Assembly (NCBI GenBank): GCA_016841265.1
Contig: JAENZL010000012.1
Location: 17,887-51,385, forward strand
DNA length: 33,499 nt
Reading direction: 5' to 3'
Source of the DNA: Methanobacteriota archaeon
GTDB taxonomy: Archaea > Halobacteriota > Methanosarcinia > Methanosarcinales > Methanosarcinaceae
Part shown: positions 1 through 8,102 of the stretch, in pieces
Numbering within the stretch: the first letter of the stretch is position 1
Layout of the letters: every line of letters starts with the position of its first letter
The notes under the pieces: generated by a model
Database searches by the model: none
What the model saw: only the letters and a program-made list of their open reading frames with translations
What the model was told of the DNA's origin: nothing
Translations under genes and position numbers: made by a program

Positions 1-2
1 CA

Positions 3-791
3 GAATACGCTTATAACGACATAGAACGGGAAGCAGAATACGCTTATAACGACATGGGAAGGGAAGCAGATAACACTTATGACGACTGGTCAAGAGAAGT
101 AGAATATGCATACGATGAAATGTCCGATTTTGAAAACAGTGATTGGGAAGTCTATAAGGATGGAGTAATTGATAACTTTCATTACAACAAAAACATGGGA
201 TACCCAGAATATGATAATGGTAATTATCAATTACAAAATGAAATTGACGAGGATGTTGAGGAAATCTGGAACGATATGCCTGAAGATGAGAAAAAATGGC
301 TGGTGGATAAAGCCAAAAGAGAGTCAGTAAAATTCATACCCTACGGGGAAGAAGTTTCTTACAACTCGGAAACAGGGAAATATGAGGTTGCAAACGGGAT
401 TGTCGCAATTTCCCCAGAGGAACAAAAAATTGAGGTATATCAACCGTCTACAAAAGAGGTAGTCGTTTTAGCAACCGACTATACTGTAAGTGCAATGACA
501 GGGGGTGTTTGTTGCATAGAGGATATAGAAGAGGCTTCCGTAGAAGAGAACTATGACGGTTCATTTCGCACAAAGTTCAAAGTGAAGGCAAAAGTGGGGA
601 TACCAGGGACACCCCTGGCAGTACCGATAGAGCCAAGTTTTGAAGCCGATATTGAACCGGGAACCGGAGAAGTAACAAACGTTGACAAACCCTGGTACTC
701 AAAAGCTATTATCAGCTCGGATGACGAAATAGAAGGAAACAAACTTCCTGAAGAAAGGCAGAAGATAGGGGAAATCGGGATCAATAATTAA
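3..791 (+). CDS. Acidic 11-residue-repeat protein, 5' end missing
   Basis: Unassigned protein, incomplete at its N-terminus. The frame is open to the left edge, and the first ATG (54) lies inside a repeat, so it is unlikely to be the true start. Four consecutive 11-residue units open the readable part; the first two are EYAYNDIEREA and EYAYNDMGREA, the third and fourth are degenerate. This 33-bp hendecad repeat could form a coiled coil or helical surface. The rest is very acidic (many E and D), without obvious membrane segments; the last ~100 residues look beta-rich and contain a GVCC pair and a run of short G/P-rich strands. No catalytic motif was recognised, so no function is proposed. It ends with TAA at 789-791, and about 170 bp of AT-rich spacer separate it from the next gene. 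Confidence 0.7.
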   Translation, partial: EYAYNDIEREAEYAYNDMGREADNTYDDWSREVEYAYDEMSDFENSDWEVYKDGVIDNFHYNKNMGYPEYDNGNYQLQNEIDEDVEEIWNDMPEDEKKWLVDKAKRESVKFIPYGEEVSYNSETGKYEVANGIVAISPEEQKIEVYQPSTKEVVVLATDYTVSAMTGGVCCIEDIEEASVEENYDGSFRTKFKVKAKVGIPGTPLAVPIEPSFEADIEPGTGEVTNVDKPWYSKAIISSDDEIEGNKLPEERQKIGEIGINN

Positions 792-964
792 AAGGAGAAT
801 TCCCAAATCAAAAATTAAAAACCATGAAGAGGTTGGATTCCGGAGATTTATTTTTATAAAAACCAGATTCCTATTTAATAATATTCAGGAATTTTTACCA
901 CCTCAAACATTTTTTAACCTCACACCCCATAAAAATAAATATATTTAGAACCTAATTACCAAAC

Positions 965-2002
965 ATGGATAATACCCATCTACTCCCCACTGTCTTCCTT
1001 GCCACAGTTGGGACGATGTATGTGGTACTAGTTGCTTTTACGATCCCTTCGGTCAGGCGTCTGGACAAAAAAGGGGAAGGGATCAAAAAAGTACTAATTC
1101 ATTTTACGGCATTATCTGTTACCGCTTTTTTTGACATGGCTTATAATGCGTATATTCTTTACATAATGAACGGGGGAAAACCCATAAGCCAGCTCCACAT
1201 ACTTGCAAAACTCTTTCCCTCACTAAGCTATTTTCACTGGATATGGACCTTTACCACCATATCGATTACGTATATCCTTTTCTTTTCATGCGGGCTTCTG
1301 TACCTGGTGGTGCTCACACTGCGCTCGATAAAGGTGGAGGAGCTGGAGGCTCAATGGGAAGAAAATGAGGGAGAGATCCTTGCACTTCAGGAAAAAAGAG
1401 AGACGGAATTGTCGGAACTCGAAGAGAAAAACACTTTCCTGAAGCAGCTGAAATCCGAATTCTCAGCCGAGTTCAAAGAAGCCCGCAGCGAAATCCGGGA
1501 AAAAGTAAAAATTATCATCCGGAAGGAACAACTGCTCCGGTCCGGAGCTGTAAGCGCGGAAATCAGGGAAATGCTCAACCCCGGAATAGAACTCTCATAC
1601 CCGGAAGAAAGCCCGTTTGAGGGGTACATCACAAGGGCTGAAAAAATAGAGGGTGTGGGAGGTTTACCTGAAGACCTGCTCCGGACCATAAGGGAATACA
1701 GGGCCTGTCTGGAAAGCATAGATGAAAAGTTCAGGACTTTCATTCCGGAATATAATAATGCAAAGCGGGAAAGGGATGTTATATTCGAGGCCCTGCAAGA
1801 GCTGGAAAATGAGCTGGAGATTTTTGAAGAGGAAAGTGAAGGCCTGGAAAAGCAGTTAAAAATACTGGACGGAACGCTTCCGATCATGCTTTTAACTGAA
1901 AAAATAAATTATGTTTTGAAAAAGAGTTCGCCGCAAGCAGCCGGATGGCTAAAGGGACTGAAAAAACCGGCAACTTCTAGCCCGGCGATAAACGAAAGCT
2001 GA
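965..2002 (+). CDS. Membrane protein with long cytoplasmic coiled coil
   Basis: Unassigned 345-residue protein. Three hydrophobic segments are visible, around residues 5-28, 45-70 and 92-120. Residues about 125-315 follow as a long charged region rich in E, K, L and R with heptad-like spacing, which suggests a coiled coil. A short S/P/A-rich tail ends the protein. The layout is that of a membrane-anchored scaffold or sensor-like protein, but no HAMP, kinase, methyl-accepting or transport motif was seen. An A/T-rich TATA-like element lies at about 933-949, close to the ATG at 965, which implies a short 5' leader. It converges on the minus-strand methyltransferase gene, with only 33 bp between the stop codons. 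Confidence 0.7.
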   Translation: MDNTHLLPTVFLATVGTMYVVLVAFTIPSVRRLDKKGEGIKKVLIHFTALSVTAFFDMAYNAYILYIMNGGKPISQLHILAKLFPSLSYFHWIWTFTTISITYILFFSCGLLYLVVLTLRSIKVEELEAQWEENEGEILALQEKRETELSELEEKNTFLKQLKSEFSAEFKEARSEIREKVKIIIRKEQLLRSGAVSAEIREMLNPGIELSYPEESPFEGYITRAEKIEGVGGLPEDLLRTIREYRACLESIDEKFRTFIPEYNNAKRERDVIFEALQELENELEIFEEESEGLEKQLKILDGTLPIMLLTEKINYVLKKSSPQAAGWLKGLKKPATSSPAINES

Positions 2003-2035
2003 AAAACATTTCTCTGAAATATCAATTCTGAAATA

Positions 2036-2644
2036 TCACGAAAGTCTCCCCCTGACAACTGCCAGCTCCTCAAAGGAAACCTTTTTCCTTTCTACAATAT
2101 CCACGGCAAACCCGAGCCTTTCCATCTTTTCCTGCACAGCCTCAACTCCCGTGATCGAGGAAACCAGCACCAGAATTCTCCCCCCCGGCCCGAGGTAATC
2201 CCTCACCTCGTCCAAAAACCGGTCCAGGGTCTCCCTCCCACTTGTCCCGCCGTCAAAAGCGTAATTAAGCCAGCCGGGCACTTTTTCCTCTTCCGATGTA
2301 GGGAGATACGGGGGGTTGAAAAGAATAAGGTCAAAACAGGCTTCCGGGTTCCCGGGTTTAATTCCCCTGAAAAGGTCGGTGCGGATGACCTCAACCCCGT
2401 TTTCCTTAGCACAGCGGGCTGCGTGGGGGTTGATTTCTGTTGCAATTATACGGACGTTTTCGAGGTTTGCCCGGAGTACGGCAGATACAAAACCGCTCCC
2501 GGCTCCTATTTCCAGGATGTGCATGCCGGGCTCTGCCTCCTCAAGGGCGGCATCGGCAAGTAAAAAGGAATCTTCAGCGGGTTCGTAGACGAGATCGGAT
2601 TCCCCAAGCTTTACCCGGGCATTTTTGTATTCGATTTCCACCAT
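2036..2644 (-). CDS. HemK2/Mtq2-type protein glutamine methyltransferase
   Basis: Class I SAM-dependent methyltransferase of the short archaeal HemK family (202 residues). The SAM-binding loop EIGAGSGFVS is at residues 45-54, an acidic second strand (ATEINPHA) at 68-75, and the diagnostic NPPYLP motif at 110-115, which family knowledge assigns to binding a side-chain amide. The archaeal and eukaryotic Mtq2/HemK2 branch lacks the N-terminal helical domain of bacterial PrmC, as here, and methylates the GGQ glutamine of the peptide release factor. That substrate is inferred from the family. The gene is last in a minus-strand series after ksgA with a 54-bp gap, in keeping with a conserved archaeal translation cluster. 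The ATG at 2644 fits the usual N-terminus of the family. Confidence 0.85.
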   Translation of the reverse strand: MVEIEYKNARVKLGESDLVYEPAEDSFLLADAALEEAEPGMHILEIGAGSGFVSAVLRANLENVRIIATEINPHAARCAKENGVEVIRTDLFRGIKPGNPEACFDLILFNPPYLPTSEEEKVPGWLNYAFDGGTSGRETLDRFLDEVRDYLGPGGRILVLVSSITGVEAVQEKMERLGFAVDIVERKKVSFEELAVVRGRLS

Positions 2645-2660
2645 GCTTTCTCAGGTTCAG

Positions 2661-2720
2661 GTTTCAGCTCGGATTTCAAGCAGATTTCAGCTCGGATTTC
2701 AGGTAGATTTCAAATCCGAT
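2661..2720. repeat. 23-bp direct repeat, about 2.5 copies, over the ksgA 3' end
   Basis: Units begin at 2661, 2684 and 2707; the shared core is TTTCAGCTCGGATTTCA. The array runs from the ksgA-hemK2 gap into the last codons of ksgA (stop at 2699), so the KsgA C-terminus is partly repeat-encoded. Confidence 0.7.
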
Positions 2721-3520
2721 ATCAGATCAAGGATCATGTTTGCGACTTCCGCAAGTTCCCCGGGGGTCAGGTTTTCGGCCCGTTTACCCATGAACTCTTC
2801 AGGGAGCTGGTTTACGATTTCCTTGACCTCAGGGATTTTGAGGAGGTGATTTGTGTTGAGAATGGAGTTTCGCAGTTTCTTTCGCCGCTGGCTGAAGACG
2901 GCTGCCACGAACTTCAGGAAAAAGGCCTCGTCCAGGACTTTGAAGGGAGCCGGGCGGGGGACCAGTTTGATTACGGCGGAATCGACTTCAGGAACGGGCT
3001 GGAAGGCGTTTTTCGGGACCTTCATGAGGATTGAGGCCTCGGCAAAGTAGGAGGTATCAACCGTGAGACGGGAGTAATCCTTGCAGTTAGGGGGAGAAAC
3101 CATGCGTTTTGCGAACTCGTACTGGTACATGAGAATGCCCGTTTTGAAGTTCTTGTGCAGGAGCTTGAAAGTGATTTCCGAGGAGATGGAGTAGGGGAGG
3201 TTCGAGACGACCTTGTCGAACTCGGGAAAGTCGAGCTTCAGGACATCGCCGGGGATGATCTCGATGTTTTCCACGGAATCGAAGCGATCATGGAGGACTG
3301 CTACAAGAGCAGGGTCAAGTTCGATTGCGAGGACTTTTTTCGCTTTCCTTGCAAGCCTTTCGGTAAGGTTCCCGATGCCGGCCCCGATCTCGAGTACCGT
3401 GTCCTCAGATGTCAGTTCGGCAGCCGCAACAATCCGGTCGAGGTAAACGACATCGATCAGGAAGTGCTGGTCGAAGACGCCGCCTTTTATACGGTATTTC
3501 CTTAGAATAGAATGAACCAA
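2699..3520 (-). CDS. ksgA: 16S rRNA dimethyladenosine transferase KsgA/RsmA
   Basis: Dimethylates two adjacent adenosines in the 3'-terminal helix of 16S rRNA, a late step in small-subunit assembly. With a TTG start at 3520 the protein has 273 residues, the usual archaeal length. The N-terminal FDQHFL motif is at 16-21, the SAM loop EIGAGIGNLT at 44-53, the acidic residue binding the SAM ribose in AIELDP at 65-70, and the catalytic NLPY motif at 107-110. The open frame extends 38 codons upstream to an ATG, but those residues do not look like KsgA. The TTG is preceded at the right distance by a clear AAGGAG, so it is the preferred start. It follows the DUF655 gene in a minus-strand cluster, though an imperfect repeat region of about 200 bp lies between them. 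The last residues overlap a 23-bp repeat. Confidence 0.93.
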   Translation of the reverse strand: MVHSILRKYRIKGGVFDQHFLIDVVYLDRIVAAAELTSEDTVLEIGAGIGNLTERLARKAKKVLAIELDPALVAVLHDRFDSVENIEIIPGDVLKLDFPEFDKVVSNLPYSISSEITFKLLHKNFKTGILMYQYEFAKRMVSPPNCKDYSRLTVDTSYFAEASILMKVPKNAFQPVPEVDSAVIKLVPRPAPFKVLDEAFFLKFVAAVFSQRRKKLRNSILNTNHLLKIPEVKEIVNQLPEEFMGKRAENLTPGELAEVANMILDLISDLKST

Positions 3521-3529
3521 AGTTGAAAA

Positions 3530-3535
3530 CTCCTT
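3530..3535 (-). promoter_or_regulatory. Ribosome binding site fixing the ksgA TTG start
   Basis: AAGGAG on the minus strand, about 9 bases before the TTG at 3520. It supports the short KsgA start over the ATG 114 bases further upstream. Confidence 0.75.
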
Positions 3536-3536
3536 A

Positions 3537-3722
3537 ATGGATAGACTGAATATGATAGCTGATTGACACCGATCGAAAATAACGAATAAAGTGAATAAGG
3601 TGATGGATAAGTGAATATGATGGCTGATTGACACTGATTGACACTGATCGAAAATAACGAATAATTTGAATAAGATGACGGATAGACTGAATAGGGTGCT
3701 ATATAAAGTGAATAAGATAGTG
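3537..3722. repeat. Imperfect ~70-bp direct repeats before ksgA
   Basis: Three degenerate copies begin near 3537, 3603 and 3677. Shared words are GGATA(GAC)TGAATA, GCTGATTGACAC and GATCGAAAATAACGAATAA. Copy 2 also carries a local duplication of TGATTGACAC; copy 3 is shortened. The block fills the untranslated stretch upstream of ksgA. No open frame, tRNA or obvious promoter was recognised in it. Confidence 0.65.
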
Positions 3723-3785
3723 AATTAGCTGTGCGAAATAACGGATTGGCTGAACAAAATCGATCTAAAAAAGGAATAAAGTGTA

Positions 3786-3809
3786 GAGGGTCTTCAAAAG
3801 ATCCCCCTC
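3786..3809 (-). terminator. Imperfect hairpin at the DUF655 3' end
   Basis: GAGGGTCTT and AAGATCCCCCTC form an imperfect inverted repeat that ends at the DUF655 stop codon (3808-3810). No strong T-run follows on the minus strand, so it may be a weak terminator or an mRNA 3'-end structure. Confidence 0.3.
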
Positions 3810-4539
3810 AAGCCGGCCTCTGGCGGCGATGTGGGGTGGTAAAGAGCCTGTACTTGATAAAGTCGTCCTTGAGTTCTTCTTCGATCCTGTGGGCTATGAC
3901 CTTGGCAGGGTCGTGGAGACTCGGAATCCTTTCGTGGATATCCTGGAAACTTTTAAATTCCCCTTTCTTGCGCTCATCAATGATGGACCACATGAGCTTT
4001 TTCCCGATCCCCGGAAGGAGTTCGAGCATGTGAAGGCGGGTGGTGATGGAATGAGCTTCATTGAAGAACTTTACGAATCTCTCTTCCTGGTGCCGGACAC
4101 AGGCTTCAAGGATGTACGGGAGTTCAAGGTTTGCACCGTGAGTCAGGTCGGAGTGGCTGATGCGCTGTTTTACGTGGTCAATGGTATCCCGGTCTCCGGA
4201 TCCGATGTAGACCCTTGCCTGGATTTCCGGGACCACGCCGTTCTTGGGGACAAGCTCCATCAGGGTGAACTTCTTGTCGCCAACTGCCTGGACCAGAGGC
4301 TTTTTCTGGGACAAGGACCTTGCATCCACTGCTTTCCCGTAAGGGAGATAATCAAGCACCCATACGTATTCTTCCCTTTCACCGGAATTTTCCCCGCCTT
4401 TTCCGGAAGGCCGAGGACCTGATGAGCGAGAGCCTCTTTCGGGGTGAGGCCTACCTGCCGAACGTCTGTCAGAAAAAGATTTACCATTGGCATTTCTGCC
4501 CATTTGCGGTCCACCCGACTGTGATTTTTCGTCTCTCAT
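3808..4539 (-). CDS. DUF655 family RNA/nucleotide-binding protein with helix-hairpin-helix
   Basis: Archaeal protein of the DUF655 family. After a low-complexity, G/S/R/K-rich N-terminal tail of about 50 residues, the conserved domain begins near EEYVWVLDYLPYGK, and a helix-hairpin-helix element (LLPGIGKKLMWSIIDERK) lies about residues 185-202. The family is associated with nucleic-acid binding; its precise role is not established. It sits between rpoF and ksgA, an order common in archaea, which suggests a link to ribosome or RNA metabolism. The start is uncertain. GTG 4545, ATG 4539 and ATG 4503 are all in frame. A TATA-like TTATATATAGG at 4551-4561 would place the transcript start near 4530, which favours ATG 4503. 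Confidence 0.85.
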   Translation of the reverse strand: MRDEKSQSGGPQMGRNANGKSFSDRRSAGRPHPERGSRSSGPRPSGKGGENSGEREEYVWVLDYLPYGKAVDARSLSQKKPLVQAVGDKKFTLMELVPKNGVVPEIQARVYIGSGDRDTIDHVKQRISHSDLTHGANLELPYILEACVRHQEERFVKFFNEAHSITTRLHMLELLPGIGKKLMWSIIDERKKGEFKSFQDIHERIPSLHDPAKVIAHRIEEELKDDFIKYRLFTTPHRRQRPA

Positions 4540-4550
4540 CAGCACCCATC

Positions 4551-4561
4551 CTATATATAAA
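4551..4561 (-). promoter_or_regulatory. TATA box of the DUF655 gene
   Basis: TTTATATATAG on the minus strand. At the usual archaeal TATA-to-start distance, transcription would begin near 4530, downstream of the first two possible start codons of the gene. Confidence 0.45.
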
Positions 4562-4612
4562 TTAACCCCAAAACGTATTTACAACCGAGATACTTCCGGC
4601 TATCTATGTTCT

Positions 4613-4716
4613 CGGGATATTCCCAACTTATCATAAACATTAACAGAATATTCCCCATACGGAAACATTCCTCTAACGGAATTTCCCTTACTGCATGACC
4701 GGGATATTCCCAACTT
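4613..4716. repeat. Duplicated 17-bp element with GGGA-TAT-TCCC dyad
   Basis: CGGGATATTCCCAACTT occurs identically at 4613-4629 and 4700-4716, with a related ATATTCCCCAT between them. Each copy contains the small dyad GGGA-TAT-TCCC. The surrounding 4562-5004 spacer (between rpoF and the DUF655 gene) holds no open frame that looks coding. The repeated dyads could be regulator sites or remnants of a larger repeat. Confidence 0.5.
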
Positions 4717-4947
4717 TTAATGATCGTCTTCCGGATGGTAAAGTCTCCAGCCTTCAGGCAACCTATACAATCCCCCGGCGATGCCAGATTCCCCGGTATT
4801 AAAAGACCACCCGAGCTATGCGGATATCCTCCGGGCAGGGAATTCCTTAACCTTCAGGATAATCCCTAAGGTCAAGATGTTCCCGGAAACTTAAATATAT
4901 TTTCCCAGGTTTTCAGGACAACCCTCATGAATAACAAGATAAAAACT

Positions 4948-4981
4948 TCTATATAGTTTATTCTATATAGTTTATTCTATT
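4948..4981. repeat. 14-bp tandem repeat just downstream of rpoF
   Basis: TTCTATATAGTTTA is repeated exactly at 4948-4961 and 4962-4975 and starts a third time. On the minus strand it follows the rpoF stop (5005) and leads into GTTTTTAT, so it may be part of the rpoF 3'-end region. Confidence 0.55.
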
Positions 4982-5004
4982 TCTTTTATTCTACTGCCCC
5001 TTAT

Positions 5005-5358
5005 TCAGTCTATTGCCTCGGCTACTAACTCGAGTATCTGGTCCAGTTCCTCATTGCTGAGGGTATACTTTTCTTTAGCATAAACAGCCCTGAGTTCATC
5101 CCTGGACTGTGGCATGAGATCGGCAATCCGAACCGCGATAACAGGCTTCATTTTTTCAAGTTCAAGCAGCTTGTTGACCAGCCCCCGGGATTTTACAGAA
5201 CTGGTTTTTGCAAACACCTCCGCGTGGTGCAGGGCTTTTCGGAACTCATATGCCACTTCCAGATCTCTCTCTCTGCGCTCGTCCGCAATCTCGGACAGCA
5301 TTTCCTTGACTTCAGCCAGCGTCAATAATTCTTCATTCAGGACTTCCTTAACTATCAT
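5005..5358 (-). CDS. rpoF: DNA-directed RNA polymerase subunit F (Rpo4)
   Basis: Archaeal homologue of eukaryotic Rpb4. With Rpo7 it forms the polymerase stalk that helps promoter opening, processivity and termination. The 117 residues match the family length. The N-terminal MIVKEVLNEELLTLAEVKEM segment would pack against Rpo7, and the C-terminal half forms the HRDC-like helical domain ending in SNEELDQILELVAEAID. It lies in the conserved order rpl21e-rpoF-DUF655-ksgA on the minus strand, but the gaps on both sides are unusually long (about 510 and 465 bp), so it probably has its own promoter. The ATG at 5358 has only a weak AGAGTG-like ribosome binding site. Confidence 0.93.
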   Translation of the reverse strand: MIVKEVLNEELLTLAEVKEMLSEIADERRERDLEVAYEFRKALHHAEVFAKTSSVKSRGLVNKLLELEKMKPVIAVRIADLMPQSRDELRAVYAKEKYTLSNEELDQILELVAEAID

Positions 5359-5569
5359 TGGAATACACTCTTGTTGGGCTAGAATTTCAGGTAGTTATCG
5401 CTTTTCAGGGCAATCTACTTCAATTTATCTTCTGTCCTTCCCCTAATAAGCTACTATTAATTTCCACCTGTTAACTTTTCTTAAGCTTCAACCTGTTGAC
5501 TAATTCGACCATCCGGAGATAAGTCATTTGTATGTTTGACAAACGATATATAATTATAGATGCATCTGG

Positions 5570-5602
5570 ATATCAAATGTCACCGGACATCAAATGTCAC
5601 CA
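5570..5602. repeat. Paired GACAT-CAA-ATGTC dyads upstream of rpoF
   Basis: ATCAAATGTCACC occurs twice, at 5572-5584 and 5589-5601. The second copy is part of a perfect dyad, GACAT-CAA-ATGTC (5586-5598); the first (GATAT-CAA-ATGTC) differs at one base. ATTATAGATG also flanks the pair on both sides. The element lies about 215 bp upstream of rpoF in the otherwise gene-free 5359-5868 spacer. Confidence 0.5.
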
Positions 5603-5833
5603 TATCTGCAATTATAGATGATTCTGAATAAGCTGAAACCTTATATTTTCAAAAGCAACTCTGGCATATCCCCTCTTTGAAAATATTTATTTGCACATCT
5701 CCGTTTCCTATCCTGAAGGCTTCCTACCTTAAAAAGCAAGTCAAAGGTTGTGCTATTATTTTTTAAACTGCTAAGTAGGGAGCTTAAACGCTACACAAAA
5801 ATGCTATAGGTAAACGACGGGGGATAAAAGTGG

Positions 5834-5855
5834 GTTAGGTTATATTAAACCTAAC
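5834..5855 (-). terminator. Perfect hairpin after rpl21e
   Basis: GTTAGGTT-ATATTA-AACCTAAC forms an 8-bp perfect stem, 14 bases past the rpl21e stop codon (5869-5871). No long T-run follows on the minus strand. It is best read as a transcript 3' end or stability element for rpl21e. Confidence 0.5.
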
Positions 5856-5868
5856 ATCTGCACTGTGC

Positions 5869-6165
5869 TTAATTGTATTTCTGTGGTTTCAGGTGCTGGG
5901 GCAAGGACAGAACTTCCTTCATAGCGTTGCCGCTGCGGACCTTGAGTAAATATGCCCTTCCGCGCTGCCCGACAACCTTGCCGGTAGAACCCTGAAACTT
6001 GGCATTGGGCATGCCCTTCTGGACACTCGGGTCAATATCGATGTGGACCATCTGCCCTTCTTCGAACTTCTGGATTACCTTGATTACAGGGGAAATTCCT
6101 CTCTCACGAATTGTCTTTTTTAACTTGTACCTTGTGCAACGTCTCTCACCGTGGGAATTTGTCAT
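5869..6165 (-). CDS. rpl21e: 50S ribosomal protein L21e
   Basis: Large-subunit ribosomal protein of the archaeal/eukaryotic L21e family. The 98 residues are full length and basic, opening with the conserved N-terminal [16 protein letters not shown] and containing the SH3-like barrel core ([20 protein letters not shown] and the [13 protein letters not shown] stretch). The start is firm: AAGGAGG on the minus strand lies 8 bases before the ATG at 6165. It heads the rpl21e-rpoF-DUF655-ksgA-hemK2 order typical of archaea, and its 3' end is followed by a perfect hairpin. Confidence 0.96.
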   Translation of the reverse strand: MTNSHGERRCTRYKLKKTIRERGISPVIKVIQKFEEGQMVHIDIDPSVQKGMPNAKFQGSTGKVVGQRGRAYLLKVRSGNAMKEVLSLPQHLKPQKYN

Positions 6166-6173
6166 CGCATGTT

Positions 6174-6180
6174 CCTCCTT
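6174..6180 (-). promoter_or_regulatory. Strong ribosome binding site of rpl21e
   Basis: AAGGAGG on the minus strand, 8 bases before the ATG at 6165. It is the closest match to the anti-Shine-Dalgarno sequence in the window, as expected for a highly expressed ribosomal gene. Confidence 0.8.
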
Positions 6181-6270
6181 TAGAATGCTCGATTAATGTC
6201 AATTCTTTCTAATAAGATCTTCTATCTAATAAGATAAATATTATTTAAATAAACCTGCCATACCATGAAA

Positions 6271-6492
6271 ATTTGGTCGGATGCAGGTCCGATTCAGATG
6301 TGTCCCCGATTCAGCCATTGCCTGATACAGATTATATGAGTCTGATTCGGACATCCGGTCTGATTCAGATACTGGTCTGATTCAGATAATGAATCTGACT
6401 CGGCTATAAAGCCGGAGTCAGATATAAACTTAATTCAGACATCTGGTCGGGTTCAGATATAAACTTAATTAAGGTATCTGGCCAGGTTCAGA
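6271..6492. repeat. Degenerate GGTCTGATTCAGATA repeats between pus10 and rpl21e
   Basis: About a dozen imperfect copies of a 14-20-bp word (core TCTGATTCAGATA or TCGGTTCAGATATAAAC) fill the spacer up to and slightly into the end of pus10 (stop at 6488). The unit contains the near-dyad TCTGATTCAGA. No open frame or promoter stands out within the repeat block; an AT-rich stretch at about 6210-6250 may hold the rpl21e promoter. Confidence 0.65.
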
Positions 6493-7783
6493 TATCGACG
6501 TTGATTACGTCAAGCTCTTCCACATGCGCAGGGAATCCTAAAAGGCCGCTGAGGCTTGGGTTTGTCCTGCCCTCGTCCCCTGAAACCAGCTCTTTTACAT
6601 AGAGCCCGCCTTCGCAGTGCACAGTGATAGAGGCATAGCCGGAATCGGTAAGCTCTTTAAGTTCCATTTCATGCACGCGCCTTTTCCGGACCAGGTCGGC
6701 CCGTCGGTGCGCAACACGCGTGGGGGTTTGCTGAGCTATCTCAGTGCCACTTAGAGTTTCAAGGCAGGATTTAAGCTTTTCCTCTGAAACAGGCTCTTTA
6801 AATGTAACTTTAAGCTTATAAGCTTTATCCGCCTTTGAGTTCTTCAGGGTTTCGACCATACCCTTTGCGACAAATTTCAGGTCCAGTACCTCGACTTTTC
6901 CTGCTGCCTGCTCATTGATCTCCGCCATCAGTTTCTCAAGGTCTGTCGAGCGTTTTTTTGGGGATTTTGCTTCCACCACGAAGGGCCTTCCGCTCCCGAG
7001 CATCAGGGCATCAATGTCCTCCCTGCCCGAACCGTGGAAAGCCGTATCCACAGCCTGGAAAGCTTCCACTACAGGATCCTTGATCAGTTCGTCCACGGAT
7101 TCGGGGTACTGCTTGCCCGTGAAATTGCAGATCTCGCAGCCTTTTCCCCGACATTTCCGGCAGGGCCAGCGGGTCTGGGGGATGCCGCGAATCATTTTCC
7201 TGTACCTACCGTAGACATAGACAGACCTGACCTGAAGCTCCAGTTCCTCCTTTGTAAGGTCAAGGGTAATCACTATGTCCGGGTTTTGGAAATCAACGTC
7301 TTTTCCGACCTTTCCGGCGATCAGCTTCCCGACCTCCCGGTTGACTTCGGTCTTCAGCTGCTCGGCATAAGAGGTCCCTGTCTCGGCCCAGAGGATTTCT
7401 TCGTTTTCACTCAGAAGCCCGCTCACCTTCGTGCCCACGAGGAAAGTTGAGTAATCAATGCCTTCAAGCTGCCTGATCGCTTCATCGGCCCAGGTGTCCA
7501 GTTTCCGGAACAGGTCAAGGCAGACACAGCACTGCTCGTCCTCGCCTTCGATTCCAAGCGTCTTTCTGGCGTAAGCACTGCATGAAGCAAGTTCCCTGAG
7601 AAGGGTGTCGTCGTTTTCAGCTTTATAAACACGGTCCCCTTCCAGGGCAAGGGTCAGCTTAACGGCCTGACCCCGCTCCATATTGCTGAGGCCTGTAGAT
7701 AATTTTGCAAACTGGCGGCCCATACAGTGGTCACAGACAGGGCCTTCCTGAAGTATCTTTTTTGAAATTTCCAGTACATCCAT
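6488..7783 (-). CDS. pus10: tRNA pseudouridine synthase Pus10
   Basis: Makes pseudouridine at tRNA position 55, and in archaea also at 54, in the T-loop. The 431-residue protein begins with a zinc-type cysteine set (CDHC at 17-20 and CCVC at 85-88) and an N-terminal THUMP-related RNA-binding region, and has a further Cys cluster CRKCRGKGCEIC at 208-219. The catalytic motif GREDID lies at 253-258, with D256 the likely nucleophile, followed by LGSGRPF. The upstream gene in the same orientation is trmY, which methylates the pseudouridine 54 that Pus10 makes, so the two act in sequence. The spacer between them is long and contains an 11-bp tandem array. The ATG at 7783 gives the usual N-terminus. 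Confidence 0.93.
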   Translation of the reverse strand: MDVLEISKKILQEGPVCDHCMGRQFAKLSTGLSNMERGQAVKLTLALEGDRVYKAENDDTLLRELASCSAYARKTLGIEGEDEQCCVCLDLFRKLDTWADEAIRQLEGIDYSTFLVGTKVSGLLSENEEILWAETGTSYAEQLKTEVNREVGKLIAGKVGKDVDFQNPDIVITLDLTKEELELQVRSVYVYGRYRKMIRGIPQTRWPCRKCRGKGCEICNFTGKQYPESVDELIKDPVVEAFQAVDTAFHGSGREDIDALMLGSGRPFVVEAKSPKKRSTDLEKLMAEINEQAAGKVEVLDLKFVAKGMVETLKNSKADKAYKLKVTFKEPVSEEKLKSCLETLSGTEIAQQTPTRVAHRRADLVRKRRVHEMELKELTDSGYASITVHCEGGLYVKELVSGDEGRTNPSLSGLLGFPAHVEELDVINVDI

Positions 7784-7836
7784 TTGGTTTCACTTTCTTG
7801 AGAGCTCTTTCGGGGTAGCAGGGAAATGAGTAACAC

Positions 7837-7967
7837 GATAAATGATTGGTAAATGACTGATAAATGATTGGTAAATGATTGATAAATGACTGATAAATGA
7901 CTGATAAATGATTGATAAATGATTGATAAATGACTGATAAATGACTGATAAATGATTGATAAATGGG
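7837..7967. repeat. 11-bp tandem array, about 12 units, upstream of pus10
   Basis: Eleven full units and one partial copy of GATAAATGATT / GATAAATGACT. The variable tenth base alternates in blocks (ATT, ATT, ACT, ACT), which gives a 44-bp higher-order period; two early units start GGTAAATG. One unit is one helical turn, so copies stack on one DNA face. The array lies about 55 bp upstream of pus10 on its template side. Confidence 0.85.
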
Positions 7968-8102
7968 TGAAATTAAAGATAAAGGGTAAATATCCAGGTA
8001 AGCGTTTATCCTGATACAGGGAACTGTGATATAACGTTTTTTATCCGGCTTCCGAAAAGACAGGCTTTATGGGGGTTTCCACTCCCTGAACCCACCTGCC
8101 TC

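Noticed and set aside
3155-3505. 116-codon plus-strand frame
   Set aside because: Antisense to ksgA, which has all its family motifs.
7837-7967. CRISPR array
   Set aside because: Direct repeats here and at 14741-14998 are contiguous, with no unique spacers, and no cas gene is present.
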